A stretch of DNA of 50,000 bases from Bacillus thuringiensis (GCF_022095615.2 NZ_CP155559.1:32501-82500), one strand, 5' to 3'. Shown: positions 21,759 through 31,537, counted from the first letter of the stretch. The notes: generated from the letters alone by a model not told the origin. Translations and numbers: made by a program.

Positions 21759-24700
21759 ATGATAGGTTTATTAGAGCAATTTTATAAAAATGAAGAGATC
21801 CAATCGGTTATTAACGGACTAGAAGATGGTTTAAAAGAACAACTTGTATCAGGTATGGCAACCTCTTCACGTTCGTTATTAATGGCGGCCTTATATAAAA
21901 AAACAAAAAAAACACAACTTATTGTGACGCATAATTTATATCAAGCACAAAAAGTGCATGAAGATTTAGTGGCGTTACTTGGTGAAAAAGATGTGTGGTT
22001 ATACCCAGTAAATGAATTGATAGCATCAGAAATTGGTGTTGCAAGCCCAGAATTGAAGGCGCAACGTATTGAAGTATTGAATCGTTTAGCTGCAGGAGAG
22101 AATGGGATTATTGTAGCACCAGTTGCAGGACTACGCAGATTTTTACCAATGAAAGAATTGTGGAAGCAAAGGCAAATCGAAATCAGTCTAGGGCAAGAGA
22201 TTGATTTAGATACATTCTTGCATACTTTACATCATATTGGTTATGAGCGTAAGTCGATGGTAGAAGCTCCTGGGGAATTCAGTTTGCGTGGGGGAATATT
22301 AGATATCTATCCATTAACTGAAGAATTACCATTTCGTATTGAATTTTTCGACACAGAAGTTGATTCTATTCGATTATTTGATGTGGATGAACAGCGTTCT
22401 CAAGATAAAAAAGAAAGTGTTAGATTTGGCCCAGCAACAGAGTTTTTATTTTCACAGGAAGAATTGAAGTCGGGAATTAAGCATCTTGAGGAAGGCTTGA
22501 CTAAGACGATGCAAAAACTTTCCGATGATAAATTGAAGACTACAGTGCTTGAGACGGTAAGTCATGAAATTGAGATGTTAAAAAACGGGCAAAGTATAGA
22601 ACAGATGTTTAAATATTTATCTATTTTCTATAAAGAACCTGCTAGTCTGATAGATTATTTACCAGAAGATGGTATTGTGATTTTAGATGAGATTTCTCGT
22701 ATTCAAGAAACAGCATCACATCTTGAAACGGAAGAGGCGGAATGGTATATATCACTTCTTGGTGAGGGAACAATTATTCAAGATTTATCTTTCTCACACT
22801 CGTTTGAAGAATTTCTTCATCATAAAAAAAGAAGTTTTGTATATTTAACGTTATTCTTACGTCATATAGCACATACACATCCGCAAAACATTGTGAATGT
22901 GACATGTAAAACAATGCAAGATTTTCATGGGCAGATGCAGTTGTTGAAAACTGAAATTGATAGATGGAACGAAGGGCATTTTACGACTGTTGTGCTCGGA
23001 ACTGATGATGAACGTGTAAAAAAACTACAACATATTTTAAGTGATTATGATATTGAGGCTGATATCGTAGAGGGCACAGATATATTATTGCCTGGAAGGT
23101 TACAAATTGCTGTAGGTGATTTACATGCAGGATTTGAAATGCCGATGCAAAAACTTGTTGTCATTACTGAAAAAGAGCTTTTTCATAAGAAAGTTAAAAA
23201 ATCACAACGTAAGCAAAAGTTATCTAATGCGGAACGTATTAAAAGTTATTCGGAATTAAAAGTTGGAGATTATGTAGTTCATGTAAATCATGGTATAGGT
23301 AAATTCTTAGGTATCGAGACATTAGAGATTAATGGTGTTCATAAAGATTACTTGAATATTAAATATCAAGGTAATGATAAGTTATACGTTCCAATTGAAC
23401 AAATTGACCAAGTGCAGAAATATGTAGGGTCTGAAGGTAAGGATCCGAAAGTGTATAAATTGGGCGGAAATGATTGGAAAAAGGTCAAAACGAAAGTTGA
23501 AAAATCTGTACAAGACATTGCGGATGACCTAATTAAACTATATGCTGAACGCGAAGCTTCAAAGGGTTATGCATATACACCAGATACGGCAGAACAACAA
23601 GAATTTGAATCTTCTTTCCCATATCAAGAGACAGATGATCAATTACGTTCTATTGAAGAGATTAAGAAAGATATGGAACGTGGACGTCCGATGGATAGGC
23701 TTCTTTGTGGTGATGTAGGATATGGAAAGACGGAAGTAGCTATCCGTGCGGCATTTAAGGCAATTATGGATGAAAAACAAGTTGCAATTTTAGTGCCGAC
23801 AACGATCCTTGCACAACAACACTATGAAACAATTCGAGAGCGTTTTCAAGATTATCCAATCAATATAGGATTATTAAGTAGATTCCGTACGAGAAAACAG
23901 CAAAATGAAACAATTAAAGGCTTAAAAGATGGCACGGTAGATATTGTAATCGGAACGCATCGTATTTTATCTAAAGATGTTACTTATAAAGATTTAGGTC
24001 TTCTTATTATTGATGAAGAACAAAGATTTGGTGTAACGCATAAAGAAAAAATTAAACAATTGAAAGCAAATGTTGACGTATTAACATTAACGGCAACTCC
24101 GATTCCGCGTACACTCCATATGTCTATGCTTGGTGTGCGTGACTTATCTGTTATTGAGACACCACCAGAAAATCGTTTCCCAGTCCAAACGTATGTAGTA
24201 GAGTATAATCCAGCGTTAATGCGAGAAGCGATAGAACGAGAGCTTGCAAGAGGTGGGCAAATTTACTTCCTATATAATCGTGTGGAGGATATCGAAAGAA
24301 AAGCAGATGAAATTTCGATGTTAGTTCCAGACGCGCGTGTAACTTATGCACATGGGAAAATGAACGAAAGTGAATTAGAGTCTGTTATGCTATCGTTTTT
24401 AGAGGGGCAGCATGATGTTCTTGTAAGTACAACAATTATTGAGACTGGTGTAGATATTCCGAATGTAAATACGTTAATTGTATTTGATGCAGATCGTATG
24501 GGATTATCGCAGCTGTATCAGCTTCGTGGGCGTGTTGGACGTTCTAATCGTGTTGCATATGCATACTTTGCATACAAGCGGGATAAAGTGTTATCAGAAG
24601 TTGCAGAGAGGCGTCTGCAAGCCATTAAAGAGTTCACAGAGCTTGGATCAGGTTTCAAAATTGCGATGAGAGACTTATCCATTCGTGGTGCAGGTAACTT

Positions 24701-25289
24701 GTTAGGAGCCGAACAGCATGGATTTATTGATTCTGTCGGATTTGATCTATATTCTCAAATGTTAAAAGATGCAATTGAACAGCGTAGAGGAACAGATGGG
24801 GTTGAAAATACAGTTAATGTTGAAATTGATTTAGAGGTAGATGCATATTTACCAGATGCTTATATTTCAGATAGTAAACAAAAAATTATGATGTATAAAC
24901 AGTTTAGAGGTGTTTCTGCAATTGAAGATATTGAAGAGTTGCAGGAAGAGATGATAGATAGATTTGGTGATTACCCGCAAGAAGTTGGTTACTTATTGCA
25001 AATTGCAAATATTAAAGTATTGGCAATGAAAGAACAAATTGAGTTAATTAAACAAAATAAATTTGAAGTAACAATTCTGTTCTCAGAACAAGCAAGTCAA
25101 AATATTGATGGTGGAAAATTATTCATGCTTGGAAACAGTTTTGGACGTATGATCGGTCTAGGTATGGAAGGATCACAATTGAAAATCGTTATGAAAACAA
25201 ATGGATTAGAGACATCGAAGTGGTTAACAATTGCTGAAAATTTAATAAAAGGCCTACCAGATGTGAAAAAAGAAGTCATAAATGCCTAA
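21759..25289 (+). CDS. mfd: Transcription-repair coupling factor
   Basis: A 1176-residue Mfd. It pushes stalled RNA polymerase off damaged DNA and recruits UvrA. The N-terminal UvrB-like region runs to about residue 330 (RRFLPMKELW, FSLRGGILDIYP). The RNA polymerase-interaction domain is near 490-560 (LKVGDYVVHVNHGIGKF). The SF2 translocase has Walker A GDVGYGKTE near 652, Walker B LIIDEEQRFG near 752 and TATPIPRTL near 783; motif VI is QLRGRVGRS near 925. A TRCF C-terminal domain ends the protein. ATG 21759 has GAGAGGGG eight bases upstream; a read from 21666 crosses the fin terminator and is rejected. Confidence 0.97.
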   Translation: MIGLLEQFYKNEEIQSVINGLEDGLKEQLVSGMATSSRSLLMAALYKKTKKTQLIVTHNLYQAQKVHEDLVALLGEKDVWLYPVNELIASEIGVASPELKAQRIEVLNRLAAGENGIIVAPVAGLRRFLPMKELWKQRQIEISLGQEIDLDTFLHTLHHIGYERKSMVEAPGEFSLRGGILDIYPLTEELPFRIEFFDTEVDSIRLFDVDEQRSQDKKESVRFGPATEFLFSQEELKSGIKHLEEGLTKTMQKLSDDKLKTTVLETVSHEIEMLKNGQSIEQMFKYLSIFYKEPASLIDYLPEDGIVILDEISRIQETASHLETEEAEWYISLLGEGTIIQDLSFSHSFEEFLHHKKRSFVYLTLFLRHIAHTHPQNIVNVTCKTMQDFHGQMQLLKTEIDRWNEGHFTTVVLGTDDERVKKLQHILSDYDIEADIVEGTDILLPGRLQIAVGDLHAGFEMPMQKLVVITEKELFHKKVKKSQRKQKLSNAERIKSYSELKVGDYVVHVNHGIGKFLGIETLEINGVHKDYLNIKYQGNDKLYVPIEQIDQVQKYVGSEGKDPKVYKLGGNDWKKVKTKVEKSVQDIADDLIKLYAEREASKGYAYTPDTAEQQEFESSFPYQETDDQLRSIEEIKKDMERGRPMDRLLCGDVGYGKTEVAIRAAFKAIMDEKQVAILVPTTILAQQHYETIRERFQDYPINIGLLSRFRTRKQQNETIKGLKDGTVDIVIGTHRILSKDVTYKDLGLLIIDEEQRFGVTHKEKIKQLKANVDVLTLTATPIPRTLHMSMLGVRDLSVIETPPENRFPVQTYVVEYNPALMREAIERELARGGQIYFLYNRVEDIERKADEISMLVPDARVTYAHGKMNESELESVMLSFLEGQHDVLVSTTIIETGVDIPNVNTLIVFDADRMGLSQLYQLRGRVGRSNRVAYAYFAYKRDKVLSEVAERRLQAIKEFTELGSGFKIAMRDLSIRGAGNLLGAEQHGFIDSVGFDLYSQMLKDAIEQRRGTDGVENTVNVEIDLEVDAYLPDAYISDSKQKIMMYKQFRGVSAIEDIEELQEEMIDRFGDYPQEVGYLLQIANIKVLAMKEQIELIKQNKFEVTILFSEQASQNIDGGKLFMLGNSFGRMIGLGMEGSQLKIVMKTNGLETSKWLTIAENLIKGLPDVKKEVINA

Positions 25290-25316
25290 TATAAGATAAA
25301 AAAATACAATTCGGCG

Positions 25317-25346
25317 TGCATAGAAGAACTAATGTGTAAAATACTA
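25317..25346 (+). promoter_or_regulatory. Sigma-G promoter of spoVT
   Basis: TGCATA (25317-25322), a 17-bp spacer, and AATACTA (25340-25346) fit the sigma-G consensus with one change in each element. spoVT is a sigma-G gene in B. subtilis. Confidence 0.72.
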
Positions 25347-25357
25347 TGTCTAACAGT

Positions 25358-25390
25358 TGGTGATTTTTACATGAACAGGTAAATTCACCA
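25358..25390 (+). other. Hairpin in the spoVT 5' leader
   Basis: TGGTGATTTT (25358-25367) pairs with AAATTCACCA (25381-25390) with one mismatch, around a 13-nt loop. No T run follows, so it is not an intrinsic terminator. It would be at the very 5' end of mRNA made from the sigma-G promoter. Function unknown. Confidence 0.4.
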
Positions 25391-25425
25391 CTTTGATCAT
25401 CAGTAGAAAGTGAGGCAGCATTAGA

Positions 25426-25962
25426 ATGAAAGCAACTGGAATCGTACGTCGAATTGATGATTTAGGTAGGGTAGTAATCCCGAAGGAAATTCGTAGAACT
25501 TTACGTATTCGAGAAGGAGACCCACTAGAAATATTTGTTGATCGCGATGGAGAAGTAATTTTGAAGAAATATTCTCCGATTAGTGAACTAGGTGATTTTG
25601 CAAAAGAATATACGGAAGCTTTATACGATAGCTTAGGACATAATGTGCTTGTATGCGATCGTGATTCTATTATCGCAGTAGCAGGCATATCTAAAAAAGA
25701 ATACTTAAACAAAAGCGTTGGCGATTTAATTGAGAAGACAATGGAAGAGCGTAAGTCTGTAATTATGACGGATGAAAGCGAAATTTCAATTATTGATGGA
25801 GTAACAGAAAAAGTTAGTTCCTATACAATTGGCCCGATTGTTGCGAATGGGGATCCAATTGGAGCTGTTATTATCTTCTCCAAAGAGGCTATTATAAGTG
25901 AAGTAGAGCATAAGTCAGTAAATACAGCTGCAAGCTTTTTAGCGAAACAAATGGAGCAGTAA
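25426..25962 (+). CDS. spoVT: Stage V sporulation protein T
   Basis: A 178-residue SpoVT, a forespore regulator that tunes sigma-G genes up or down. The N-terminal 50 residues are an AbrB-type swapped-hairpin domain (MKATGIVRRIDDLGRVVIPK), clearly related to AbrB at 8029. The C-terminal 55-178 are a GAF-like domain (HNVLVCDRDSIIAVAG, GPIVANGDPIGAVIIFS). RBS AAGTGAGG lies about 10 nt before ATG 25426. It has its own sigma-G promoter and a terminator, so it is monocistronic. Confidence 0.97.
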   Translation: MKATGIVRRIDDLGRVVIPKEIRRTLRIREGDPLEIFVDRDGEVILKKYSPISELGDFAKEYTEALYDSLGHNVLVCDRDSIIAVAGISKKEYLNKSVGDLIEKTMEERKSVIMTDESEISIIDGVTEKVSSYTIGPIVANGDPIGAVIIFSKEAIISEVEHKSVNTAASFLAKQMEQ

Positions 25963-26054
25963 GGCCATATCGAATTTTAGAAGTAGCAATCTTTCCTAAT
26001 TATGATATTTCTTCTTGAGAAATCAATTATTTGGAGATATATGTATATTGAATG

Positions 26055-26079
26055 AAGGTAGCGCTTTGCTACCTTTTTT
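26055..26079 (+). terminator. Terminator after spoVT
   Basis: Stem AAGGTAGC / GCTACCTT with a 5-nt loop and a following T run. Confidence 0.93.
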
Positions 26080-26150
26080 CGTTGAACATTTCTAGTGTTG
26101 CACGAACGTATTATTACGCGTGTAGGCAAGGAAGCTTGTCCTTTTCTTTA

Positions 26151-26159
26151 TGATATAAT
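26151..26159 (+). promoter_or_regulatory. Extended -10 element upstream of yabM
   Basis: TGATATAAT is a perfect TATAAT with the TGN extension. The expected -35 position holds no good match, which is tolerable for an extended -10 promoter. The start point would be about 30 nt before yabM. Confidence 0.5.
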
Positions 26160-26194
26160 ACGAGGGGTGAGAATAGAAAAAGGAGTTTTCTTGT

Positions 26195-27796
26195 ATGGAA
26201 TCGAAGAAGTATCAAGCCTTTTGGCGTGGGGCCATTATATTAACAATCGCAAGTTTTGTTACAAAGGTATTAAGCGCTTTTTACCGTATTCCATATCAAA
26301 ATATAGCGGGTGATATTGGTTTTTATATTTACCAACAAATTTATCCGTTTTATGGATTTTGTTTAATTTTAGCTACTTATGGGTTCCCCATTATAATTTC
26401 AAAAATGGTTGCGGAACGATTAGAGCGAGGGAAACAACAAGAAGCCGAAGAAATTATTTGTGTATCTTTTTGGTTTTTATTAGGAATTGGTTTCATAGGA
26501 TTTTTTACATTGTTCTTTGGTGCCGAAGCAATTGCAACAGCCATGGGCGATATACATTTAGATAAGCTATTACGTGTTATTTCCTTTTCATTCATATTGA
26601 TGCCGTTTTTATCTGTAGCAAGAGGATATTTTCAGGGGTTCAATAATATGATGCCAACAGCTGTTTCGCAAGTGATAGAACAAACGATTCGTGTTTCTAT
26701 TATTGTGTTTTTATCTCTATTCCTAATTGCTCACGGATTTGATTTATATACAGTCGGTGCAGGTGCTATGTTAGGTTCGATCGCAGGTGGACTGATTGGG
26801 ATTATCGTACTTGTACTTTATATGCGTCATGACTTTCGTTCTATATTCTTCAAAAGTATAAAGAGAATTAAGGGGAAAAAGAGGATCATTAAAATTCTGT
26901 TTTGGCAAGGATTGGCGATTTGTGTTAGCAACTTAGTACTTATTTTTATACAAATGGCTGATTCTGTTTCCTTCTATTCCTTACTTGTTAGGGCAGGAGA
27001 GCAAGCTGAAAGTGCAAAGGTATTAAAAGGTGTGTATGACAGAAGTATCCCGCTTATGCAATTAGGGACTGTCGTGACAACTTCGTTCTCGTTGTCGCTT
27101 ATTCCAATTATTACAGCGGCGAAGGAAAGAGGAGATCTTTCCTTTATTCGAGAAAAGGTAAAGTTAGCAATGAAAATAACATTTGTTATTGGATTTGCAG
27201 CGGCCATTGGATTAACTTGTATTATTCAGCCTACGAATATTATGTTGTTTGAAAATAGTGATGGGTCAGATGTTTTATCTATTTTATCTCTATCTATTTT
27301 GTTTAGTTCATTGTCGATTACAACTGCTTCTATTTTGCAAGGGTTAGGACAAACATTAAAACCAGCACTATTCGTTATATTTGGGGGTTGTTTAAAGTTA
27401 GCTTTAAATTATATATTAATGCCGTATTTTGGTGTGAAGGGAGCTGCAATTGCAACAACAGTTGCGTTAATTGTAATTTCTGTGTTAAATAGTGCATTAC
27501 TTATGCAAGCCGTATCTGAATCGCTTATCGATAAACGTAATATGTTAGGTGTAGTTATTAGTGGTATCGGTATGGGATTTGTATTAATAATGTTTATGCG
27601 TGTATTACAAATGTCTGGATTAGTAATTGATACAGAACATAGAGGTATCGCGACAATTGAGGCGTTGTTAGGTGTAGCTATCGGCGGATTGGCGTATATG
27701 TTTTTAATTTTAAAATTACGTGTATTTACAAAAGAGGAAATAGGAACCGTGATGAAAAAAGAGAAAAAAGAAGGTTCATTGAAGAAGAGTGGATAG
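26195..27796 (+). CDS. yabM: Polysaccharide exporter/flippase-like membrane protein (YabM, SpoVB/MurJ-like)
   Basis: A 533-residue integral membrane protein of the MOP (MATE/PST/MurJ) superfamily with about 14 hydrophobic segments. The family start is visible in FWRGAIILTIASFVTKVLSAFYRIPYQNIAGD, which I give only as a position (residues 9-40). It resembles SpoVB and YtgP/MurJ, which flip lipid-linked wall precursors; the exact substrate of YabM is not known. RBS AAAAAGGAG precedes ATG 26195. The C-terminus is Lys/Glu-rich. It begins an operon-like run yabM-yabN-rqcP, with only 12 bp to yabN. Confidence 0.92.
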   Translation: MESKKYQAFWRGAIILTIASFVTKVLSAFYRIPYQNIAGDIGFYIYQQIYPFYGFCLILATYGFPIIISKMVAERLERGKQQEAEEIICVSFWFLLGIGFIGFFTLFFGAEAIATAMGDIHLDKLLRVISFSFILMPFLSVARGYFQGFNNMMPTAVSQVIEQTIRVSIIVFLSLFLIAHGFDLYTVGAGAMLGSIAGGLIGIIVLVLYMRHDFRSIFFKSIKRIKGKKRIIKILFWQGLAICVSNLVLIFIQMADSVSFYSLLVRAGEQAESAKVLKGVYDRSIPLMQLGTVVTTSFSLSLIPIITAAKERGDLSFIREKVKLAMKITFVIGFAAAIGLTCIIQPTNIMLFENSDGSDVLSILSLSILFSSLSITTASILQGLGQTLKPALFVIFGGCLKLALNYILMPYFGVKGAAIATTVALIVISVLNSALLMQAVSESLIDKRNMLGVVISGIGMGFVLIMFMRVLQMSGLVIDTEHRGIATIEALLGVAIGGLAYMFLILKLRVFTKEEIGTVMKKEKKEGSLKKSG

Positions 27797-27808
27797 AGGT
27801 GGCAGGTT

Positions 27809-29269
27809 GTGAGTGGAATCATTACTATTTTAGGATTAGGTGCTGGTGAGTTAGATCAGTTAACGATGGGTGTATATCGAAAAATAAAAGAAGCAGATCA
27901 CATGTTTGTTAGAACGAAGGAACATCCAGTTATAGAAGAATTAGAGAAAGAAGGTATACAATATACAGCCTTTGACAGTGTATATGAAGCACATGATACA
28001 TTTGAAATTGTATATGAAACAATTGCGAATACGTTGCTAAAACAAGCTGAGGGCGCAGAAATCATCTATGCCGTTCCAGGGCACCCGCTTGTAGCGGAAA
28101 GAACGGTGCAGCTATTGTTGGAAAAAGGCGAAGTAGCGAATGTTGAAGTGCGCATTGAAGGTGGACAAAGTTTCCTTGATCCGATGTTTGCAAGTCTAAA
28201 GATTGATCCGATTGAAGGATTCCAATTAATTGACGCCACATCATTTGAAAGAGGACAATTAGAATTACGTCAACATTTAATCTTTTGCCAAGTATATGAC
28301 GCATTCATTGCTTCTGATGTGAAATTAACATTAATGGAGATACTACCAGATGATTATGAAGTGTATATCGTAACAGCTGCAGGGACTTCATTTGAACAAG
28401 TTAAAAAGGTACCGTTGTACATGTTAGATCATGAAACGGAGTTAAATAATTTAACGAGTGTATATGTACCGCCAGTTCAGGAACGTGCGTCCCTGTATCA
28501 ACAGTTTGATGTGCTTAGAGAAATTATTGCAGACCTTCGTGGACCGAATGGTTGTCCGTGGGATAAAAAGCAAACACATCAATCTTTAAAGAAGTATTTA
28601 ATTGAGGAAGCTTATGAAGTGTTGGAAGCGATTGATGAAGAGGATGATGATCACTTAGTAGAAGAACTGGGTGATATATTATTACAAGTTATGCTGCATG
28701 CTCAAATCGGTGAGGACGAAGGTTGGTTCTCTATAGATGATATTATTCGAACTTTATCTGAGAAAATGGTTCGTCGCCATCCGCATGTATTTGGGAATAC
28801 GGATGTAAATAATGCGGATGAGGTAGTTGCCAATTGGGAAGAAATTAAAAAACAAGAAAAAGGATTCGTGAAAGAATCTGTGTTAAGCGGAGTTCCCAAA
28901 AGTTTGCCACAGTTACTACGTGCTTATGAAATCCAGAAAAAAGCTGGCAAGGTTGGTTTTGATTGGGCTGATGTACAACCGATGATAGAGAAAGCCTTAG
29001 AAGAATGGCAAGAGTTCCAACAAGAAGTTACAAACATGGATGAGGCGAAGATGTTAGGTGAATTTGGCGATTTACTATTTGCGTTTGTTAATATAGCTCG
29101 TCATTATAAAATAGATCCAGAAGAGGCGTTACATTCAACGAATGAAAAGTTCGTCGGTCGTTTCTTATACATGGAGGCAAAGGTAGCTGAAATGAATAAA
29201 GAGATGCAAGATTTATCATTAGAGCAGTTAGATGTTTTATGGGAAGAGGCAAAACAAACAGAGCGTTAG
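27809..29269 (+). CDS. yabN: Tetrapyrrole methylase-like/MazG pyrophosphohydrolase fusion protein YabN
   Basis: A 486-residue two-part protein. Residues 1-220 are a SAM-dependent tetrapyrrole-methylase fold ([31 protein letters not shown]). Residues 235-480 are a MazG nucleotide pyrophosphohydrolase with [20 protein letters not shown] and the metal motif [14 protein letters not shown]...EELGD; a second EF-x-DLLF helix pair follows. MazG hydrolyses NTPs; the role of the methylase part is unsettled, as it lies fused to MazG across Bacillaceae. The start is GTG 27809 with GAGGTGG upstream. It lies within the yabM-rqcP run. Confidence 0.93.
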   Translation: MSGIITILGLGAGELDQLTMGVYRKIKEADHMFVRTKEHPVIEELEKEGIQYTAFDSVYEAHDTFEIVYETIANTLLKQAEGAEIIYAVPGHPLVAERTVQLLLEKGEVANVEVRIEGGQSFLDPMFASLKIDPIEGFQLIDATSFERGQLELRQHLIFCQVYDAFIASDVKLTLMEILPDDYEVYIVTAAGTSFEQVKKVPLYMLDHETELNNLTSVYVPPVQERASLYQQFDVLREIIADLRGPNGCPWDKKQTHQSLKKYLIEEAYEVLEAIDEEDDDHLVEELGDILLQVMLHAQIGEDEGWFSIDDIIRTLSEKMVRRHPHVFGNTDVNNADEVVANWEEIKKQEKGFVKESVLSGVPKSLPQLLRAYEIQKKAGKVGFDWADVQPMIEKALEEWQEFQQEVTNMDEAKMLGEFGDLLFAFVNIARHYKIDPEEALHSTNEKFVGRFLYMEAKVAEMNKEMQDLSLEQLDVLWEEAKQTER

Positions 29270-29283
29270 TAGGGGGATTTGAT

Positions 29284-29559
29284 ATGCGTCTAGATAAGTT
29301 TTTAAAAGTATCACGTTTAATTAAGAGAAGAACATTAGCGAAAGAAGTAGCTGATCAAGGAAGAATATCAATTAATGGTCAAGTGGCAAAAGCGAGTTCA
29401 GATGTGAAAGTAGCTGATGAATTAACAATTCGTTTCGGTCAAAAAATAGTAACTGTAAAAATAAACGAATTGAAAGAAACGACTAAAAAAGAAGATGCAG
29501 CAAATATGTATAGTTTAGTTCGCGAAGAAAAAGTAAAGGCTGAAGAAGGCTTGTTCTAA
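29284..29559 (+). CDS. rqcP: Ribosome quality-control S4-domain protein RqcP (YabO)
   Basis: A 91-residue protein made mostly of an S4 RNA-binding domain ([20 protein letters not shown], then GRISINGQ). RqcP/YabO (Hsp15-like) binds stalled 50S subunits carrying peptidyl-tRNA. It helps RqcH add alanine tails to the nascent chain. ATG 29284 has AGGGGGA upstream; an in-frame read from 29239 lies within yabN and is rejected. The stop of yabN is 14 nt upstream, so they are probably co-transcribed. Confidence 0.95.
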   Translation: MRLDKFLKVSRLIKRRTLAKEVADQGRISINGQVAKASSDVKVADELTIRFGQKIVTVKINELKETTKKEDAANMYSLVREEKVKAEEGLF

Positions 29560-29582
29560 AATCAATTATCCCTTCATACATT
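29555..29582 (+). promoter_or_regulatory. Sigma-E promoter of yabP-yabQ
   Basis: CATACATT (29575-29582) is a perfect sigma-E -10. Twelve bases upstream, TCTAAAAT (29555-29562) is an acceptable -35. It lies over the end of rqcP. In B. subtilis yabP and yabQ are mother-cell sigma-E genes. Confidence 0.68.
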
Positions 29583-29617
29583 ACTATTAGCTAGTATAAA
29601 TGTATGGGGGGATTTAC

Positions 29618-29926
29618 GTGAATAATGGTTACTCACCTATGTCTTCTAATCAACAAAATGTTTCTGTAGAGCATGATATTATTATGCGTGGCAGGCGTGT
29701 AATTGATATTACCGGTGTAAAGCAGGTAGAGAGTTTTGATAGCGAGGAGTTTTTACTTGAGACCGTAATGGGTTTTTTAACAATTCGTGGTCAAAATTTG
29801 CAAATGAAAAATTTAGATGTAGAAAAAGGTGTTGTATCGATTAAAGGGAAAGTTCATGAGATGCTGTATATTGATGAGAACCAAGGGGAGAAAACTAAAG
29901 GATTCTTTAGTAAGTTGTTTAAATGA
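29618..29926 (+). CDS. yabP: Spore cortex/coat morphology protein YabP
   Basis: A 102-residue YabP. In B. subtilis yabP and yabQ are needed for normal spore formation; YabP has a YabP/YqfC domain (HDIIMRGRRVIDITGVKQVE, FLTIRGQNLQMKNL). The related YqfC is a sigma-E protein. The start is taken as GTG 29618 with GGGGGGAT upstream; ATG 29600 would have the RBS inside it. Stop and yabQ start overlap (ATGA), so expression of the two is coupled. A sigma-E promoter lies just upstream. Confidence 0.9.
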   Translation: MNNGYSPMSSNQQNVSVEHDIIMRGRRVIDITGVKQVESFDSEEFLLETVMGFLTIRGQNLQMKNLDVEKGVVSIKGKVHEMLYIDENQGEKTKGFFSKLFK

Positions 29927-30576
29927 GCCTAACAATTCAGTTGTATACGATGCTCTCAATGATCGGAATGGGTGCTTGGATTGGAGCGTCTTTAGATACA
30001 TACCAACGATTTTTAAAGCGGCAAGAACGTAAACGTTGGCTTGTATTTATACATGATATACTATTTTGGATTGTCCAAGCATTATTCGTTTTTTATGTAT
30101 TGCTTCTTGTAAACGAAGCTGAACTACGTATATATGTATTTTTGGCATTATTATGTGGTTTTGCGGCATATCAAAGCTTATTGAAAGCAATATACATGAG
30201 ACTGTTAAATTTTCTCATCTATATTTTTATGCAAACAACACACTTTTTTGTTCAAATTATAAAGCTACTCATGATAAAACCTGTTATTATTATAGCGCAG
30301 CTATTTATTGCATTTATATTATTCTTATTTCGTATACTGCTTTCAATTGGACATGTGTTATGGAAAATGGTGATTTGGATATTACTTTTCATATGGAAAG
30401 TTTTTTTCTGGCCTGTTCGATTTATTGCTTCGCTCATATGGAAACTTCTCCCTAATCGTGTTAAACTTTTTATAATGAAACATGTAGGGTTCCTGCAATA
30501 TATAGCAAAATTGAAGGGACACATCTTCCAATTATGGGAGCGTATAAAAAAGAAGTTAGGGGGACCTCGGAAATGA
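29923..30576 (+). CDS. yabQ: Spore cortex protein YabQ
   Basis: A 217-residue membrane protein with four or so hydrophobic segments in the first half (SLTIQLYTMLSMIGMGAWIG at the start, then LFWIVQALFVFYVLLLV) and a long, very hydrophobic middle. The C-terminus is basic. In B. subtilis YabQ is a mother-cell protein required for cortex formation and localises to the outer forespore membrane. The start overlaps the yabP stop and the stop overlaps the divIC start (ATGA in both cases), giving tight coupling through three genes. Confidence 0.93.
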   Translation: MSLTIQLYTMLSMIGMGAWIGASLDTYQRFLKRQERKRWLVFIHDILFWIVQALFVFYVLLLVNEAELRIYVFLALLCGFAAYQSLLKAIYMRLLNFLIYIFMQTTHFFVQIIKLLMIKPVIIIAQLFIAFILFLFRILLSIGHVLWKMVIWILLFIWKVFFWPVRFIASLIWKLLPNRVKLFIMKHVGFLQYIAKLKGHIFQLWERIKKKLGGPRK

Positions 30577-30932
30577 GGGAACTGAGACAAAGAACAATCG
30601 AAAAACAGAGTCCAAATCCTGTTAAAGAGCATATAATACAAACGGATGAGAACAGGAAGCGACTTTATCGCCGTTTAGCGGTTTTTCTTGTCTTTGCTTT
30701 TACAATTATTGCGAGTATTAGTGTAACGTTTTATCAACAAAACAGTTCCATTAGAGCAAAAGAAGCAAAAGTTAAGGACATGAAAAAAGAACTGGATTCA
30801 TTAACGAATAAGGAAAAGAGTCTAAAAGACGAAGTTCAAAAGTTAAATGATGAAGAGTACGTATTAAAGATTGCTAGAAGGGATTATTTCTTCTCTGGAA
30901 AAGGGGAGATAATTTTTCCTGTTTCTAAGTAG
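30573..30932 (+). CDS. divIC: Cell division protein DivIC
   Basis: A 119-residue bitopic membrane protein of the FtsB/DivIC family. It has a basic cytoplasmic N-terminus (about 1-36), one transmembrane segment (LAVFLVFAFTIIASISVTFY, about 37-56), a coiled coil (about 62-95), and the conserved end EEYVLKIARRDYFFSGKGE. It works with FtsL and DivIB at the division site in vegetative and sporulation septation. ATG 30573 has AGGGGGAC upstream and overlaps the yabQ stop. In B. subtilis the order is the same. Confidence 0.96.
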   Translation: MRELRQRTIEKQSPNPVKEHIIQTDENRKRLYRRLAVFLVFAFTIIASISVTFYQQNSSIRAKEAKVKDMKKELDSLTNKEKSLKDEVQKLNDEEYVLKIARRDYFFSGKGEIIFPVSK

Positions 30933-30943
30933 AGTATGTCTTA

Positions 30944-30973
30944 TTGACACTATATTTTAGGATTATATATAAT
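30944..30973 (+). promoter_or_regulatory. Sigma-A promoter of yabR
   Basis: Consensus TTGACA (30944-30949), an 18-bp spacer, and consensus TATAAT (30968-30973). It gives a leader of about 40 nt to the S1-domain gene. Confidence 0.85.
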
Positions 30974-31019
30974 AAAGTAAAATTTGACTTTTTAACCACT
31001 AAGGAGGAGCATTTTTTTT

Positions 31020-31508
31020 ATGTCAATCGAGGTAGGCAGCAAGTTACAGGGTAAAGTAACAGGTATTACAAATTTTGGGGCTTTTGTGGAGCTGCCAGAA
31101 GGCTTAACGGGTCTTGTTCATATTAGTGAAGTTGCTGATAATTATGTGAAAGATATTAACGATCACTTAAAAGTGGGCGACCAAGTAGAAGTAAAAGTTA
31201 TTAACGTTGAAAAAGATGGTAAGATCGGTCTATCTATTAAAAAAGCGAAAGAGCGTGAAAAAACAGAAGGAGATCGTCCACGTGGTGAATACCAACGCGG
31301 TGGCGGTGGCGATCAACAACGTTCTGGACGTCCACAACGTAATCGTTCTTTTAACAGAGATAACCGTGGCGGCGGTAACGAACGAGCTCCAAAAGAAACA
31401 TTCGAGCAAAAGATGGCACGTTTCTTAAAGGATAGTGAAGATCGTTTAACTTCTTTAAAGCGTAACACAGAATCTAAACGTGGTGGCCGTGGCGCACGTC
31501 GCGGATAA
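31020..31508 (+). CDS. yabR: S1-domain RNA-binding protein YabR
   Basis: A 162-residue protein. Residues 1-75 form an S1 RNA-binding domain (VGSKLQGKVTGITNFGAFVE, GLVHISEVADNYVKD). The rest is a low-complexity Arg/Gly/Gln-rich tail (RPRGEYQRGGGGDQQRSG) that is likely disordered, with a basic end. It belongs to the general stress protein 13 type of single S1 proteins. Its RNA targets are unknown. A strong RBS, AAGGAGGAG, precedes ATG 31020, and a consensus sigma-A promoter suggests high expression. Confidence 0.93.
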   Translation: MSIEVGSKLQGKVTGITNFGAFVELPEGLTGLVHISEVADNYVKDINDHLKVGDQVEVKVINVEKDGKIGLSIKKAKEREKTEGDRPRGEYQRGGGGDQQRSGRPQRNRSFNRDNRGGGNERAPKETFEQKMARFLKDSEDRLTSLKRNTESKRGGRGARRG

Positions 31509-31537
31509 TAAGAACGTTTAATTCTTAGCATATAGAG

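Noticed and set aside
27409..27822. A 137-residue minus-strand frame within yabM
   Set aside because: It is a mirror of a hydrophobic coding sequence with no RBS and no neighbour of like orientation.
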